Positions 46,602-55,467 of a stretch of DNA of 64,000 nt are shown one piece after another. A program made the position numbers and the translations under genes. Within the stretch, counting starts at the first letter, position 1. Each line of letters starts with the position of its first letter. The stretch is taken from the NCBI GenBank assembly GCA_963678775.2, contig CAXXGR010000010.1:434001-498000 (forward strand). Direction: 5' to 3'. Source of the stretch: JBFHIJ01 sp963678775. GTDB taxonomy: Bacteria; Bacteroidota; Ignavibacteria; Kapaibacteriales; UBA2268. Under the pieces are notes generated by a model, which was not told the origin of the DNA, did no database searches, and was given only the letters and a program-made list of their open reading frames with translations.

Positions 46602-47761
46602 CAACTATGAGCGATGTAACAAAAATACTGTTGGTTGATGACGAAGCTGATTTAAAAGGATTGATGCAGCTAAAGCTAAGGCAAAAAGTAAAAGCAGGCG
46701 AATATAAGCTGATTTTTGCTTCCAATGGGGAAGAAGCACTTAATATTGTATCTGAGCATAATGACTTAGATATTATCGTTTTGGATATCAATATGCCTGT
46801 TATGGATGGCATAACATTTTTGTCTAAAATACAATTTGGAGAAGTAGAATTTGATGTTATCATGCTTACAGCTTATGGAGATAATTATTATATCAGAAAA
46901 GCAATGAACTACGGAGCTTATGATTATCTATCTAAGCCACTTGATTTTCAAGACTTTCAAACTACTTTAGATAGGACAATACAGAGAGTAAAAAGTAAAA
47001 AGATTGATAAAGAGAAGTTAGTTGCTCTTGATAGAATTAGTAGTATTAAAAAAATTCAAGAAGGCAAACTAAATTCTTTAAAAGATAGTTTGTTTTCTAT
47101 GATTTCTTATGAGTATAGAAATCCATTGACGGTTATTCAGTCCTCTGCTGATATTATACAAAATATATATCCAATTGCTGATAAAGAAAAGGATATGGAA
47201 AAGTTCCTATCAGGTATAAAAGAATCGGTTTCATTTATGTGTAGAATATTAGATGATGTAATCAAAATCGGCAAGCTCGATTATGATGATTACGATAAAC
47301 AAAAATCTCAAATTGATCTCAAGGATTTGATTTGGTCTATGCTCTATGAAATGAAATTAGCTGATAAATCCATGCATCACATAAATTTTGACACAGATGG
47401 AAGTATCGATTATTTCTACGGTAATGAGATAATACTAAAGCTTGCAATAGCTAATATTCTGTCAAATGCTTTTAAATATTCTCCTATAAACAGCCAAATA
47501 AAAGTGGTAATAAGAAATATTTTAACACACTATGTGATTATAATAGATGATTCCGGCATTGGGATTAGTAAAACAGATATATCTAAAATATTTGAACCTT
47601 ATCAAAGAGGCAAGAATGTAAGCTCTATTCCCGGAGCTGGACTTGGATTACATATAGTAAAAAAATGTATTGATTTATTAGATGGTGAAATTTCTCTAGC
47701 TTCTAAAGAAGGAAATGGAACTATTTGTAAGATACTTATTCCAAAAAACATTACACAGTAA
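46598..47761 (+). CDS. Receiver-kinase hybrid with Tyr in place of the phospho-accepting His
   Basis: A 387-residue protein. Residues about 8-125 form a receiver domain (ILLVDDEADL, phospho-Asp63 in VLDINMPVMDG, and Lys in LSKPLDF). A HisKA-like helix pair follows near 160-225, where the X-box reads SYEYRNPLTVIQ with Tyr171 at the site of His. The HATPase domain keeps NILSNAFKYSP, DDSGIGIS and PGAGLGLHIVKKC. An ATG at 46607 could also start the protein. It overlaps the kinase gene upstream by 4 nt and is followed 1 nt later by another receiver-kinase. It may bind ATP and dimerise without autophosphorylating. Confidence 0.85.
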   Translation: MTTMSDVTKILLVDDEADLKGLMQLKLRQKVKAGEYKLIFASNGEEALNIVSEHNDLDIIVLDINMPVMDGITFLSKIQFGEVEFDVIMLTAYGDNYYIRKAMNYGAYDYLSKPLDFQDFQTTLDRTIQRVKSKKIDKEKLVALDRISSIKKIQEGKLNSLKDSLFSMISYEYRNPLTVIQSSADIIQNIYPIADKEKDMEKFLSGIKESVSFMCRILDDVIKIGKLDYDDYDKQKSQIDLKDLIWSMLYEMKLADKSMHHINFDTDGSIDYFYGNEIILKLAIANILSNAFKYSPINSQIKVVIRNILTHYVIIIDDSGIGISKTDISKIFEPYQRGKNVSSIPGAGLGLHIVKKCIDLLDGEISLASKEGNGTICKILIPKNITQ

Positions 47762-47762
47762 T

Positions 47763-49346
47763 ATGGAAGATATAACAATGGGAAGTGTACAAAGTGTACC
47801 TACTAAAATACTTTTGGTTGATGATGAACCAGACGTAGAAGGTATGATAAAGCTCAAATTTAGGAAACAAATAAAAATAGGTAAGTACGAATTTTTATTT
47901 GCAGAAAACGGTGAAGAAGCATTGAATAAACTTACTTCTAATCCAGATATAGAAATAGTAATTTCTGACATTAACATGCCTAAAATGGATGGTTTAACTC
48001 TTTTAAACCATCTTAATCGACTTGATGGACTGATGAAAGCTATAATTGTATCTGCTTATGGAGACATGAAAAATATACGCACTGCTATGAACAGAGGTGC
48101 TTATGATTTCGTAACCAAACCAATAGACTTTGAAGATCTTACTATTACCATAGAGAAAACTAGAAATAATATCTTAGAGATTAGAAAAAAGAATATTGAT
48201 TTAGAGCGCACCGAATTAAATTTACAAGAATCTCTGGCTAGGAATTATGCAATAGTCAATACTGCTCAAGATGCTATAATAACCTTAGACAAGAATTTTA
48301 TTATAGAAGCTGTCAATCCTGCAACTGAAATATTATTTGCATATTCAGCCAAAGAAATACTTGGGAACCATTTTAAATCTCTTTTCCATAAGCCTATTAC
48401 TTCCTTGTGTGACGATGATAAAAAATGTTTTAATGGAATTAGCCTAGAAGGTTACGAAGCTGAGGCAATCAGAAAAGATAATAAAATATTTCCTGTAGAT
48501 ATTTCTATAAGTACTTTCAATATTCAGGATAGACAATATTATACTGTAATTCTGCGAGATATTACTATGCGTAAAAATGCAGAAAATATTCTTAAAGAGT
48601 ATAATAATCGTTTAGAACAAGAGGTAGAAGAGAGGACTCTTGATTTAATACAGCTTAATAAAGAAAAAAATGAAATACTCGGAGTAGCCGCGCATGATTT
48701 AAAAAATCCACTTTCCAGTATCAAAATGCTAGCAAAGTTTTTATGTGAAGATACAACTTTAACTTCATGTGATATAAAAGAATTTTCTAACGATATTTTA
48801 GAAACTTCGGAAAGAATGTTTGAACTTATTAAAAATTTACTTGATGTAAATGCAATTGAGGAAGGTAAAATACAAATATACCCTGAAAACTATTTACTAA
48901 AAGATATATTTGCTCAATCGCTTAAACAGCATAAAGAGAATGCCCGTCAGAAAGAAATCGAATTGATTTATGATATTGATATGGAAGAGTCTATATTTTG
49001 CGATAGAACATATTGTGTTCAAATGAATGATAACTTGATTTCAAATGCAATTAAATATTCTCCTCATGGTAAAAAAGTATATATTTCATTTTTAAAAGAC
49101 GATGAATATTATACATTTTCTGTAAAAGATGAAGGTCCCGGAATTTCAGAGGAAGACCAAAAAAAACTATTCAAAAAGTTCTCGAAGCTTTCTGCAATAC
49201 CTACAGGCGGAGAACACTCCACCGGTCTTGGTTTATCAATAGTTAAAAAATTAGCTGATTTAATGCAGGGAAATGTGTATTGCAATAGCATTTTAGGTGA
49301 AGGTTCTGAATTTGTTCTGGAACTACCAGTCAAGAAATGCCAATAA
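47763..49346 (+). CDS. Receiver-PAS-histidine kinase hybrid
   Basis: A 527-residue soluble protein with a receiver domain (ILLVDDEPDV, phospho-Asp69 in VISDINMPKMDG), a short coiled coil, a PAS domain (AIVNTAQDAIITLDKNFIIEAVNPA), then HisKA with His311 in VAAHDLKNPLSSIKM and a HATPase with NLISNAIKYSP, KDEGPGIS and STGLGLSIVKKLA. I use ATG 47763, 1 nt after the stop of the previous gene; the frame is open further upstream inside that gene. With its two upstream neighbours it forms a three-gene signalling unit. No DNA-binding output domain is fused to any of them. Confidence 0.88.
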   Translation: MEDITMGSVQSVPTKILLVDDEPDVEGMIKLKFRKQIKIGKYEFLFAENGEEALNKLTSNPDIEIVISDINMPKMDGLTLLNHLNRLDGLMKAIIVSAYGDMKNIRTAMNRGAYDFVTKPIDFEDLTITIEKTRNNILEIRKKNIDLERTELNLQESLARNYAIVNTAQDAIITLDKNFIIEAVNPATEILFAYSAKEILGNHFKSLFHKPITSLCDDDKKCFNGISLEGYEAEAIRKDNKIFPVDISISTFNIQDRQYYTVILRDITMRKNAENILKEYNNRLEQEVEERTLDLIQLNKEKNEILGVAAHDLKNPLSSIKMLAKFLCEDTTLTSCDIKEFSNDILETSERMFELIKNLLDVNAIEEGKIQIYPENYLLKDIFAQSLKQHKENARQKEIELIYDIDMEESIFCDRTYCVQMNDNLISNAIKYSPHGKKVYISFLKDDEYYTFSVKDEGPGISEEDQKKLFKKFSKLSAIPTGGEHSTGLGLSIVKKLADLMQGNVYCNSILGEGSEFVLELPVKKCQ

Positions 49347-49556
49347 AGGTAGATGTTATATAGAAATAAGTGCTTTATAAAGTTGTAATACTATTTATGA
49401 CTAAGCTACAAATAGTAGTAGGATGCATAAATAATATTTGACGAACAGATATAAATAGAAATATTTGCTTTATGGATAAGATTTACTGTATAAAAAGCGT
49501 GATTGAGTTCAAAATTTTATATATTTGCTTTTTATATTATACTAAATGTGCAGAAT

Positions 49557-51701
49557 ATGACCGATATAAATATTGGATTGCAAGGATCCGTAACAATTTT
49601 AATTGTATGTTTAATAGCAGTTTTCTCTTTAAGCTATTATTATTACAAAAGAACTATTCCGAATGTCTCTAAAACCAAGAAAATTATACTCAGAATATTA
49701 AGGTTCTTGAGTCTCTTTTTGTTAATATTGATACTATTTGAGCCTGTAATATACACAACATCTACTGATATTATAAATCCTCATCCAGTAGTCTTCATAG
49801 ACAACAGTGCGTCTGTAAATATGGAAAATGACACACCTGACAAAATCAATACTCTAATTAGTAATTTAGATTTAGAAGATAAAGATTACTATTATTTTGA
49901 TTCAAAAGCTTATCCTAAATCTGACAAGGATAATGATTATAAAGGTCAGTATACTGATATTTCTTCTGTTTTTGAAAAAGTAAAAGATATAGAAGTCTCT
50001 GAGAATATTAGTTCTGTTGTAGTCGTAACTGATGGTGCTTTTAACAAAGGTATTAATCCTGAATATGCAATTGAAAATTTGAATTTACCGGTAGTAACTA
50101 TCGGAGTAGGGGAAGAAAAGTCTTATTCTGATATTATTGCCAAGTCTATGTTATATAATGATATATCTTATATTAATAATGATATTCCTATTTTAGCCAA
50201 ATTGCAGTTTTCAAACATAAAAATTGACTCTATTGACGTTCATCTACTAATTGATAATAAGTTGCAACAAACTAAAAGAATAAGCATATCAAAAAATATC
50301 GAAGATAATTATGTAGAATTTACATATAACGACTCTTTACCCGGAAAGAAAAAAATTACTATAAAAGTAGATACATTGTCAGTCGAATCAAATAAACAGA
50401 ACAACAATATCTCAAATTATATTAACATACTCGATAACAAAAAGCGAGTTAGTATTTTTGCTTCAGCTCCAAGCCCAGATGTTTCTTTTATCAATCAATT
50501 TTTGTCAACTTCGAAGCAGTATATAGTTTCTAATTATATAAAAAAGAATGCCAAAGAGTGGTATACTATACCTACAAAGTCAAAGATTACTGCTACTGAT
50601 ATTTTTGTATTGATTGATTTTCCTGCAAATAATATTGAAGACAATATCATTCAAGGAATAGCAGAGCAGCTTGCAAATAATAAAAGTGTTATGTACATAG
50701 CAGGGAAGCATGTAACTAAATCAAAAATTAAAGACATTGAAAAATATTTACCATTTACTATGGTCTCAGATTCTCGAAACGAGTTTTTAGCGTCAATTAA
50801 TTTCAATGAAAATGCTAAAGCTAACTCAATATTTGCAATTAATAGATTGCCAAATGACAACTACCTTGAAGACTTACCTCCCTTGTATAAAACTGAGGCT
50901 TTTTATAAAGCCAAACCAGATGCAAACATATATGCTGATTTTAAAGTCAACAGTGTTAAAATTGAAGAACCTACCATTGTCAGTAAAGCTAACAACTTAT
51001 CCAGATCATGGGCATTTCTCGCTTACGGATTATATAGATGGGAGATGATTGATGCAAGCTATAATAGTGGTAGTAACTATTTAAGTGATTTTAAATATTA
51101 TAACGCTCTGATGGATAATGTCTTTAAATGGCTCTCTATATCTGATAAAAAAGATAGATTTATTGTTAAAACAGATAAAAATATATATCAAAGTAATGAA
51201 TTCATCGAAGTAAATGCTCAAATCTATGATGACAAGTACGAACCATTAGATGATATGCTGATAAAGGCTACTTTAAAAGCTAAAGAATTTGAAAAAGAAA
51301 TTATTCTAAAAAATATCAATAATGGAAGATATGTTACAAGTGTGGAAGGCTTGTCAGAAGGCGACTATAGCCTACAAGTGACTGCGTTCACTGAAAATAA
51401 TGATTCATATCTTAAAACTGCTACTTCTTTTAGTATTGAGACATTTCAAGTAGAAAATAGACACTATGGCCTCAAAAGGACATTGTTAGAGAGAATCTCA
51501 GAGGCTACAGGTGGAGTTTATATGCATATTGATAATACAGCCACTCTCCAAGAGGTTTTAGCTAAAGAATTCAAAGGGGCAGATAAACAAATCAGCATGA
51601 CTAATGAGACTAATATATGGAATTCTTCTTTTATCTTAGTTTTTGTAATCATTCTTCTATCTGCAGAATGGTTCTTTAGAAAAAGATTTGGTATGCTTTA
51701 A
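49557..51701 (+). CDS. Membrane-anchored vWA-domain protein
   Basis: A 714-residue protein starting MTDINIGLQGSVTIL with two membrane helices near residues 10-28 and 42-62, then a vWA-like domain with MIDAS pieces DNSAS (Asp82, Ser84, Ser86) and VVVVTDGAFNKG. Middle and C-terminal beta-rich domains follow, one resembling a glutamine-amidotransferase-like fold without obvious catalytic residues. A last membrane helix (SFILVFVIILLSAEWFF) ends in a short basic tail. The architecture is common in Bacteroidota; function is not established. An in-frame ATG at 49503 would add 18 hydrophobic residues. It ends overlapping the opposing DUF5683-like gene by 4 nt. Confidence 0.75.
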   Translation: MTDINIGLQGSVTILIVCLIAVFSLSYYYYKRTIPNVSKTKKIILRILRFLSLFLLILILFEPVIYTTSTDIINPHPVVFIDNSASVNMENDTPDKINTLISNLDLEDKDYYYFDSKAYPKSDKDNDYKGQYTDISSVFEKVKDIEVSENISSVVVVTDGAFNKGINPEYAIENLNLPVVTIGVGEEKSYSDIIAKSMLYNDISYINNDIPILAKLQFSNIKIDSIDVHLLIDNKLQQTKRISISKNIEDNYVEFTYNDSLPGKKKITIKVDTLSVESNKQNNNISNYINILDNKKRVSIFASAPSPDVSFINQFLSTSKQYIVSNYIKKNAKEWYTIPTKSKITATDIFVLIDFPANNIEDNIIQGIAEQLANNKSVMYIAGKHVTKSKIKDIEKYLPFTMVSDSRNEFLASINFNENAKANSIFAINRLPNDNYLEDLPPLYKTEAFYKAKPDANIYADFKVNSVKIEEPTIVSKANNLSRSWAFLAYGLYRWEMIDASYNSGSNYLSDFKYYNALMDNVFKWLSISDKKDRFIVKTDKNIYQSNEFIEVNAQIYDDKYEPLDDMLIKATLKAKEFEKEIILKNINNGRYVTSVEGLSEGDYSLQVTAFTENNDSYLKTATSFSIETFQVENRHYGLKRTLLERISEATGGVYMHIDNTATLQEVLAKEFKGADKQISMTNETNIWNSSFILVFVIILLSAEWFFRKRFGML

Positions 51702-52201
51702 AATTGAATAGATAAAAGAAGAGAAGGATAGCCATATTTATTAGGGAAATGTCCTAATTTGATTTCATCTGTCACATCAAACTCAAACAAGTGGGCGCCT
51801 ACATACGCATCTATTGCTGAGAGAACGTGAATACCTAGCATATAAAATGCTGTCTGATCACGGTTGTTATGATATGCTTCCATATTTGCTTCGAGTCTTG
51901 ATATGACATAATCATCATCTCCTCTATCTTTTGCTGCTTCATATTCATTTCTAGCAGAAGTATATTTGCTGTGATTGTCAATCAAAATATAAATGAAGGT
52001 AGCCTCAGTTCCTAAAAACAAAGCGGACTTAAAGTAGGACTCTACGTAATATTGTCCCCAGCCTGGTAATAGAGCAGACTTAATCGTAGCAACAGTCGGA
52101 GATTTTAAACTTTGATTAGATATTTCGCTTATGGTAGAGTCTTCTGCATGTAGTGATATGGAGAAGAAATAAAATATAATTATAATGTAGAGTCTTTTCA
52201 T
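51698..52201 (-). CDS. DUF5683-like secreted or membrane protein
   Basis: A 167-residue protein starting MKRLYIIIIFYFFSISLHA, a signal peptide. Then comes SALLPGWGQYYVESYFKSALFLG, the SxLPGxGQxY motif typical of DUF5683 proteins, followed by a hydrophobic segment and a charged helix. I choose ATG 52201 because the longer frame to 52240 starts inside the ridA terminator hairpin and would spoil the signal peptide. Function unknown; probably envelope-associated. It is convergent with the vWA gene, overlapping its stop. Confidence 0.65.
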   Translation of the reverse strand: MKRLYIIIIFYFFSISLHAEDSTISEISNQSLKSPTVATIKSALLPGWGQYYVESYFKSALFLGTEATFIYILIDNHSKYTSARNEYEAAKDRGDDDYVISRLEANMEAYHNNRDQTAFYMLGIHVLSAIDAYVGAHLFEFDVTDEIKLGHFPNKYGYPSLLLSIQF

Positions 52202-52228
52202 AGATAGAATTCTGAGAATATTTGTGAA

Positions 52229-52257
52229 AATAGCCGACATAGAAAATGCCGGCTATT
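52229..52257 (-). terminator. Terminator after ridA
   Basis: AATAGCCG (52229-52236) pairs with CGGCTATT (52250-52257), and CAT/ATG inside extends the stem around a 5-nt loop. On the minus strand it is followed by a short T-rich run. It separates ridA from the DUF5683-like gene. Confidence 0.65.
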
Positions 52258-52274
52258 ATTACTAAAATTGTATA

Positions 52275-52655
52275 TTATAATACAGCTATAGCTTCGATTT
52301 CAACCATTACATCCAAAGGCAATTTAGCAACTTGATAAGCTGCTCTTGCCGGTTTTGATTCACCGAAGTATTCGTTATAAATCTTGTTTACTGTAGCAAA
52401 GTCAGCCATATCTTTAAGTAATACAGTTGTTTTAACTACATTATTATAATCCGCTCCAGCTGCTTCTAGGATAGCTCCTAAATTTTTGCAAGACTGATGC
52501 GCTTGTTCTGTTATATTATCACCTGCTAATTTTCCATCAGCAGTGTAAGGGATTTGTCCTGAGATAAATAATAATTTACCTTCTGCGATAATTGCTTGAG
52601 AATATGGTCCTATAGGAGCCGGAGCATTTTCAGTAAAAACGATTTCTTTAGTCAT
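52275..52655 (-). CDS. ridA: RidA family enamine/imine deaminase
   Basis: This 126-residue protein has the RidA pattern: APAPIGPYSQAI, LLFISGQIPYTADGKL, DMADFATVNKIYNEYFG, and PARAAYQVAKLPLDVMVEIEAIAV with the Arg and Glu of the active site. It releases ammonia from reactive 2-aminoacrylate-type intermediates made by PLP enzymes. Its start lies 8 bp after the ROK kinase stop, so the two are cotranscribed. A PLP-dependent glycine dehydrogenase subunit is encoded nearby on the same strand. Confidence 0.95.
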   Translation of the reverse strand: MTKEIVFTENAPAPIGPYSQAIIAEGKLLFISGQIPYTADGKLAGDNITEQAHQSCKNLGAILEAAGADYNNVVKTTVLLKDMADFATVNKIYNEYFGESKPARAAYQVAKLPLDVMVEIEAIAVL

Positions 52656-52663
52656 TTTATCCT

Positions 52664-53587
52664 CTACATTTTATTATGTTGAACATCTGTATAATATCTT
52701 TCTAATAAAGCAGCACCGGTAATACCAGCGTTGCTAGAAAATTTAGCTTTTAATAAGTTGAATTTGTTTGTAACGTTCGGCAAAGCTCTTTGCGCTATAG
52801 TTTCACGTGTAGTTTTAAAGAGTTCTTCACCCAAATGGCTCAACCCACCTCCGATTACAACGTTATAAATCCCTAAAAGATTCATGGCAGAGGCAATACC
52901 CACCCCTAAAATATCGCCACAGATATTTAAACATTTAATAGCGTCTGCATCATTATCCATAGCTCTGCTATGAAGTTCTTTTATTCCTGAGACAGGCTTT
53001 GTAGCAAAAGAGTTCATCAATTTAATGATATGCTTTTTACCCAGATATTCTTCTAATGTCCCTCTTCTAAATTCACGTGAAAAATCTCTATCATCATTAA
53101 AATTAATTATAGTATGACCAATTTCACCTGCATTTCTGTCAGAACCTAAGAATATTTTCTTCTCGGAAATAATAGTGCCGCCAACACCTGTTCCAAGCGT
53201 TATATAAATAAAATCTTTAAACTCTTTACCTGCACCAGCATACATTTCAGCCAGTGAAGCAGCATTAGAGTCATTTTCCAAATATACTTTAATGTCTACT
53301 TTGCTTTCTATATGGTTTTTCAGGTTAAACCCATCAAGCAATGGTATATTAGGAGAGACAATAATCTCACCTTCACAACTAATAGTTCCGGGTATACCTA
53401 TACCAATATAGTTGCAACAAATATATTCTTGTTTTAAATATGTAATAATATCAATGACTTCAGCAGCAAACTTCTCAATATCAGATACAGATTTAGTTCT
53501 AATTGAGGATTGTTCAACCATGTTTAAGTCATTATCCAGCACTCCATATTTTATAGAAGTACCGCCTATGTCAATGCCGAAATACAT
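52664..53587 (-). CDS. ROK family sugar kinase (glucokinase-like)
   Basis: This 307-residue protein starts MYFGIDIGGTSIKYGVLD, the ATP-binding DxGGTxxK motif. It continues with GIGIPGTI, LENDSNAASLAEM and TLGTGVGGTII, the substrate-binding and phosphate motifs. The ROK zinc-type motif is not seen as the usual CxCGxxGC; the segment reads GRNAGEIGHTIIN followed by a run without Cys. Likely a glucokinase or another hexose kinase. It lies just 13 bp downstream of a minus-strand terminator and is followed by ridA. Confidence 0.85.
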   Translation of the reverse strand: MYFGIDIGGTSIKYGVLDNDLNMVEQSSIRTKSVSDIEKFAAEVIDIITYLKQEYICCNYIGIGIPGTISCEGEIIVSPNIPLLDGFNLKNHIESKVDIKVYLENDSNAASLAEMYAGAGKEFKDFIYITLGTGVGGTIISEKKIFLGSDRNAGEIGHTIINFNDDRDFSREFRRGTLEEYLGKKHIIKLMNSFATKPVSGIKELHSRAMDNDADAIKCLNICGDILGVGIASAMNLLGIYNVVIGGGLSHLGEELFKTTRETIAQRALPNVTNKFNLLKAKFSSNAGITGAALLERYYTDVQHNKM

Positions 53588-53599
53588 AGTACCCCATAC

Positions 53600-53626
53600 A
53601 AAAAGAGGGACAATAGTTAGTCCCTC
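53600..53626 (-). terminator. Terminator after the ftsB-like gene
   Basis: GAGGGAC and GTCCCTC form a perfect 7-bp stem around an 8-nt loop. On the minus strand it is followed by TTTTTG. It lies between the ftsB-like gene and the ROK kinase gene, whose start codon is only 13 bp further on. Confidence 0.8.
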
Positions 53627-53656
53627 AAAGATAAAGATATTTTAGCAAAAACGCTA

Positions 53657-53968
53657 TTATTTACTTTTAAAAAAAATAATATTTTCACCTTTTTTGACCA
53701 ATCCGTATTCTTCACGAGCCAGTCTTTCGATTTCTCTATTATTAGTTTTTAAATTGAATATTTCTCGCTTTAAGCTATCGGACTCTTGTTTCAGATGATA
53801 CATATCAGCATGTAATGAATTATAAGTACTTAAGAGAGAAAGTCTCTTATAAATACCATATTCTGAAAAGGCAAGAGTCATTAATACAATCGCCATGAAA
53901 GAGAATAAAGCCATCTTACGTTTGTTTAGAGGCCTTTCGCTTATAGATTTTAAAATATCAATTAACAT
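53657..53968 (-). CDS. Septum formation initiator (FtsB/DivIC-like)
   Basis: A 103-residue bitopic protein: short cytoplasmic N-terminus, one membrane helix near residues 20-38 (ALFSFMAIVLMTLAF), a coiled coil of about 45 residues, and then EIERLAREEYGLVKKGENIIFF, which matches the C-terminal motif of FtsB/DivIC. The family is part of the FtsQLB division complex. It lies 8 bp downstream of gcvPA. Confidence 0.88.
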   Translation of the reverse strand: MLIDILKSISERPLNKRKMALFSFMAIVLMTLAFSEYGIYKRLSLLSTYNSLHADMYHLKQESDSLKREIFNLKTNNREIERLAREEYGLVKKGENIIFFKSK

Positions 53969-53976
53969 TGCTTATT

Positions 53977-55323
53977 TTATAAATTTGCCAAAAATTCAAC
54001 AAAAGTATCCATTTCTTCTTTAGTACGTTTTTCAGTAACTGCAACTAATAGCCCTTCTTTACAGCCCTCAAATCTAGTAGTATCTAAACCTGGTAAAAAT
54101 CCTTTTTCAACTCCTTTTGCAATTATTTCTTTTGCGGGTATTGGAGTTTCTACTAAAAATTCATTGAAGAAAGGTTTATCAAAAGCTAATTTAAAACCTT
54201 TTAGTTCAGATATTTTATTAGCTAAATAGTGAGCTCTCTGGAAAGACTGGTCAGCAACTTCTTTAATGCCTTGCTTACCCATAGTTTCTAAATAAACTGT
54301 AGCCATAAGCATAAATAAGCCTTGATTAGTACAGATGTTAGAGGTAGCTTTTTCGCGTTTTATTTGCTGTTCGCGAGTTTGTAATGTAAGCACATAACCT
54401 CTTTTTCCTTCAGAATCTTGAGTCATACCTGCTAATCTGCCAGGTATTTTTCTTACGAATTTTTGTTTGCAAGCAAACAAGCCTAAATAAGGACCTCCAA
54501 AGCTAACAGGAATACCAAAGACTTGACCTTCACCGATTACGATATCCGCATCGTAGTTACCAGGGGCTTCAAGTATACCAAGAGACATAGGATTTACACA
54601 AACAATAAACATTGCTTTTGTAGCATGAACAACTTCTTCCAAAGATCTGACATTTTCAATAACGCCGTAAGCATTTGGTTGTTGGACTATTACGCCTGCA
54701 GTTTTATCACTGATAGCAGCCTTTAAAGCTTCGATATCAGCAGAGCCATCTTCAGATATAAATTCTTTAAAAGTATATTCTCTTCCGGCACAAGATGTAT
54801 GCATAACCATTGTATAATTAGGGTTCAATTTACCTGCTATAAGAAATTCAGTTTTACGAGTTTGAGCATGAGCCATGTGGCATGCTTCTGCTACAGCAGA
54901 TCCTGCATCATACATCGAAGCATTGGCTACGTCCATGCCTGTAAGCTCAGCTATAAGAGTTTGGAATTCATACATTACCTGCAGAGTTCCTTGCGAAACT
55001 TCCGCTTGATAAGGCGTGTATGCAGTTTTAAATTCAGAGCGATCGGAAATAGTGCCAATAATGGCAGGTATAAAGTGATCGTATGCTCCACCACCCATGA
55101 AATTTATATTTTGATCAGACGTTACGTTTTTATTTGCGTAGGTATTTAATAATTTTACTACTTCATACTCTGATAATTGAGGTAATAAATTTAATTCGCC
55201 TTTGAACCTAACGTTTTCAGGAATTTTTGCAATAAGTTCTTCAAAACTATTTACACCAATTTTACTTAGCATTTCCTGACGTTCGGTGTCTGTATTAGGT
55301 ACGAATGCCATTTTATTCTCCAA
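53977..55323 (-). CDS. gcvPA: Glycine dehydrogenase (decarboxylating) subunit 1
   Basis: This 448-residue protein begins MAFVPNTDTERQEMLSKIGVNSFEELI and continues with GAYDHFIPAII, TAYTPYQAEVSQGTLQVMYEFQ and IVIGEGQVFGIPVSFGGPYLGLFA, all typical of the N-terminal half of the split glycine cleavage P-protein. The PLP lysine sits in subunit 2, which is not in the window. The pair would decarboxylate glycine and pass the aminomethyl group to the H-protein. Its neighbour ftsB-like gene starts 8 bp after its stop. Confidence 0.95.
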   Translation of the reverse strand: MENKMAFVPNTDTERQEMLSKIGVNSFEELIAKIPENVRFKGELNLLPQLSEYEVVKLLNTYANKNVTSDQNINFMGGGAYDHFIPAIIGTISDRSEFKTAYTPYQAEVSQGTLQVMYEFQTLIAELTGMDVANASMYDAGSAVAEACHMAHAQTRKTEFLIAGKLNPNYTMVMHTSCAGREYTFKEFISEDGSADIEALKAAISDKTAGVIVQQPNAYGVIENVRSLEEVVHATKAMFIVCVNPMSLGILEAPGNYDADIVIGEGQVFGIPVSFGGPYLGLFACKQKFVRKIPGRLAGMTQDSEGKRGYVLTLQTREQQIKREKATSNICTNQGLFMLMATVYLETMGKQGIKEVADQSFQRAHYLANKISELKGFKLAFDKPFFNEFLVETPIPAKEIIAKGVEKGFLPGLDTTRFEGCKEGLLVAVTEKRTKEEMDTFVEFLANL

Positions 55324-55467
55324 AAAGTTAATAGCTTATATTAGCAAATATTATCGACAAAATTAGTTGATAAAATCGTATTATCCAAATAAACTATAGA
55401 CAAATCAAAGAAATATAATAGAATTGTTTTTTTACTAAACTTATTTTGAAATGCTTCGTCTAATAGC

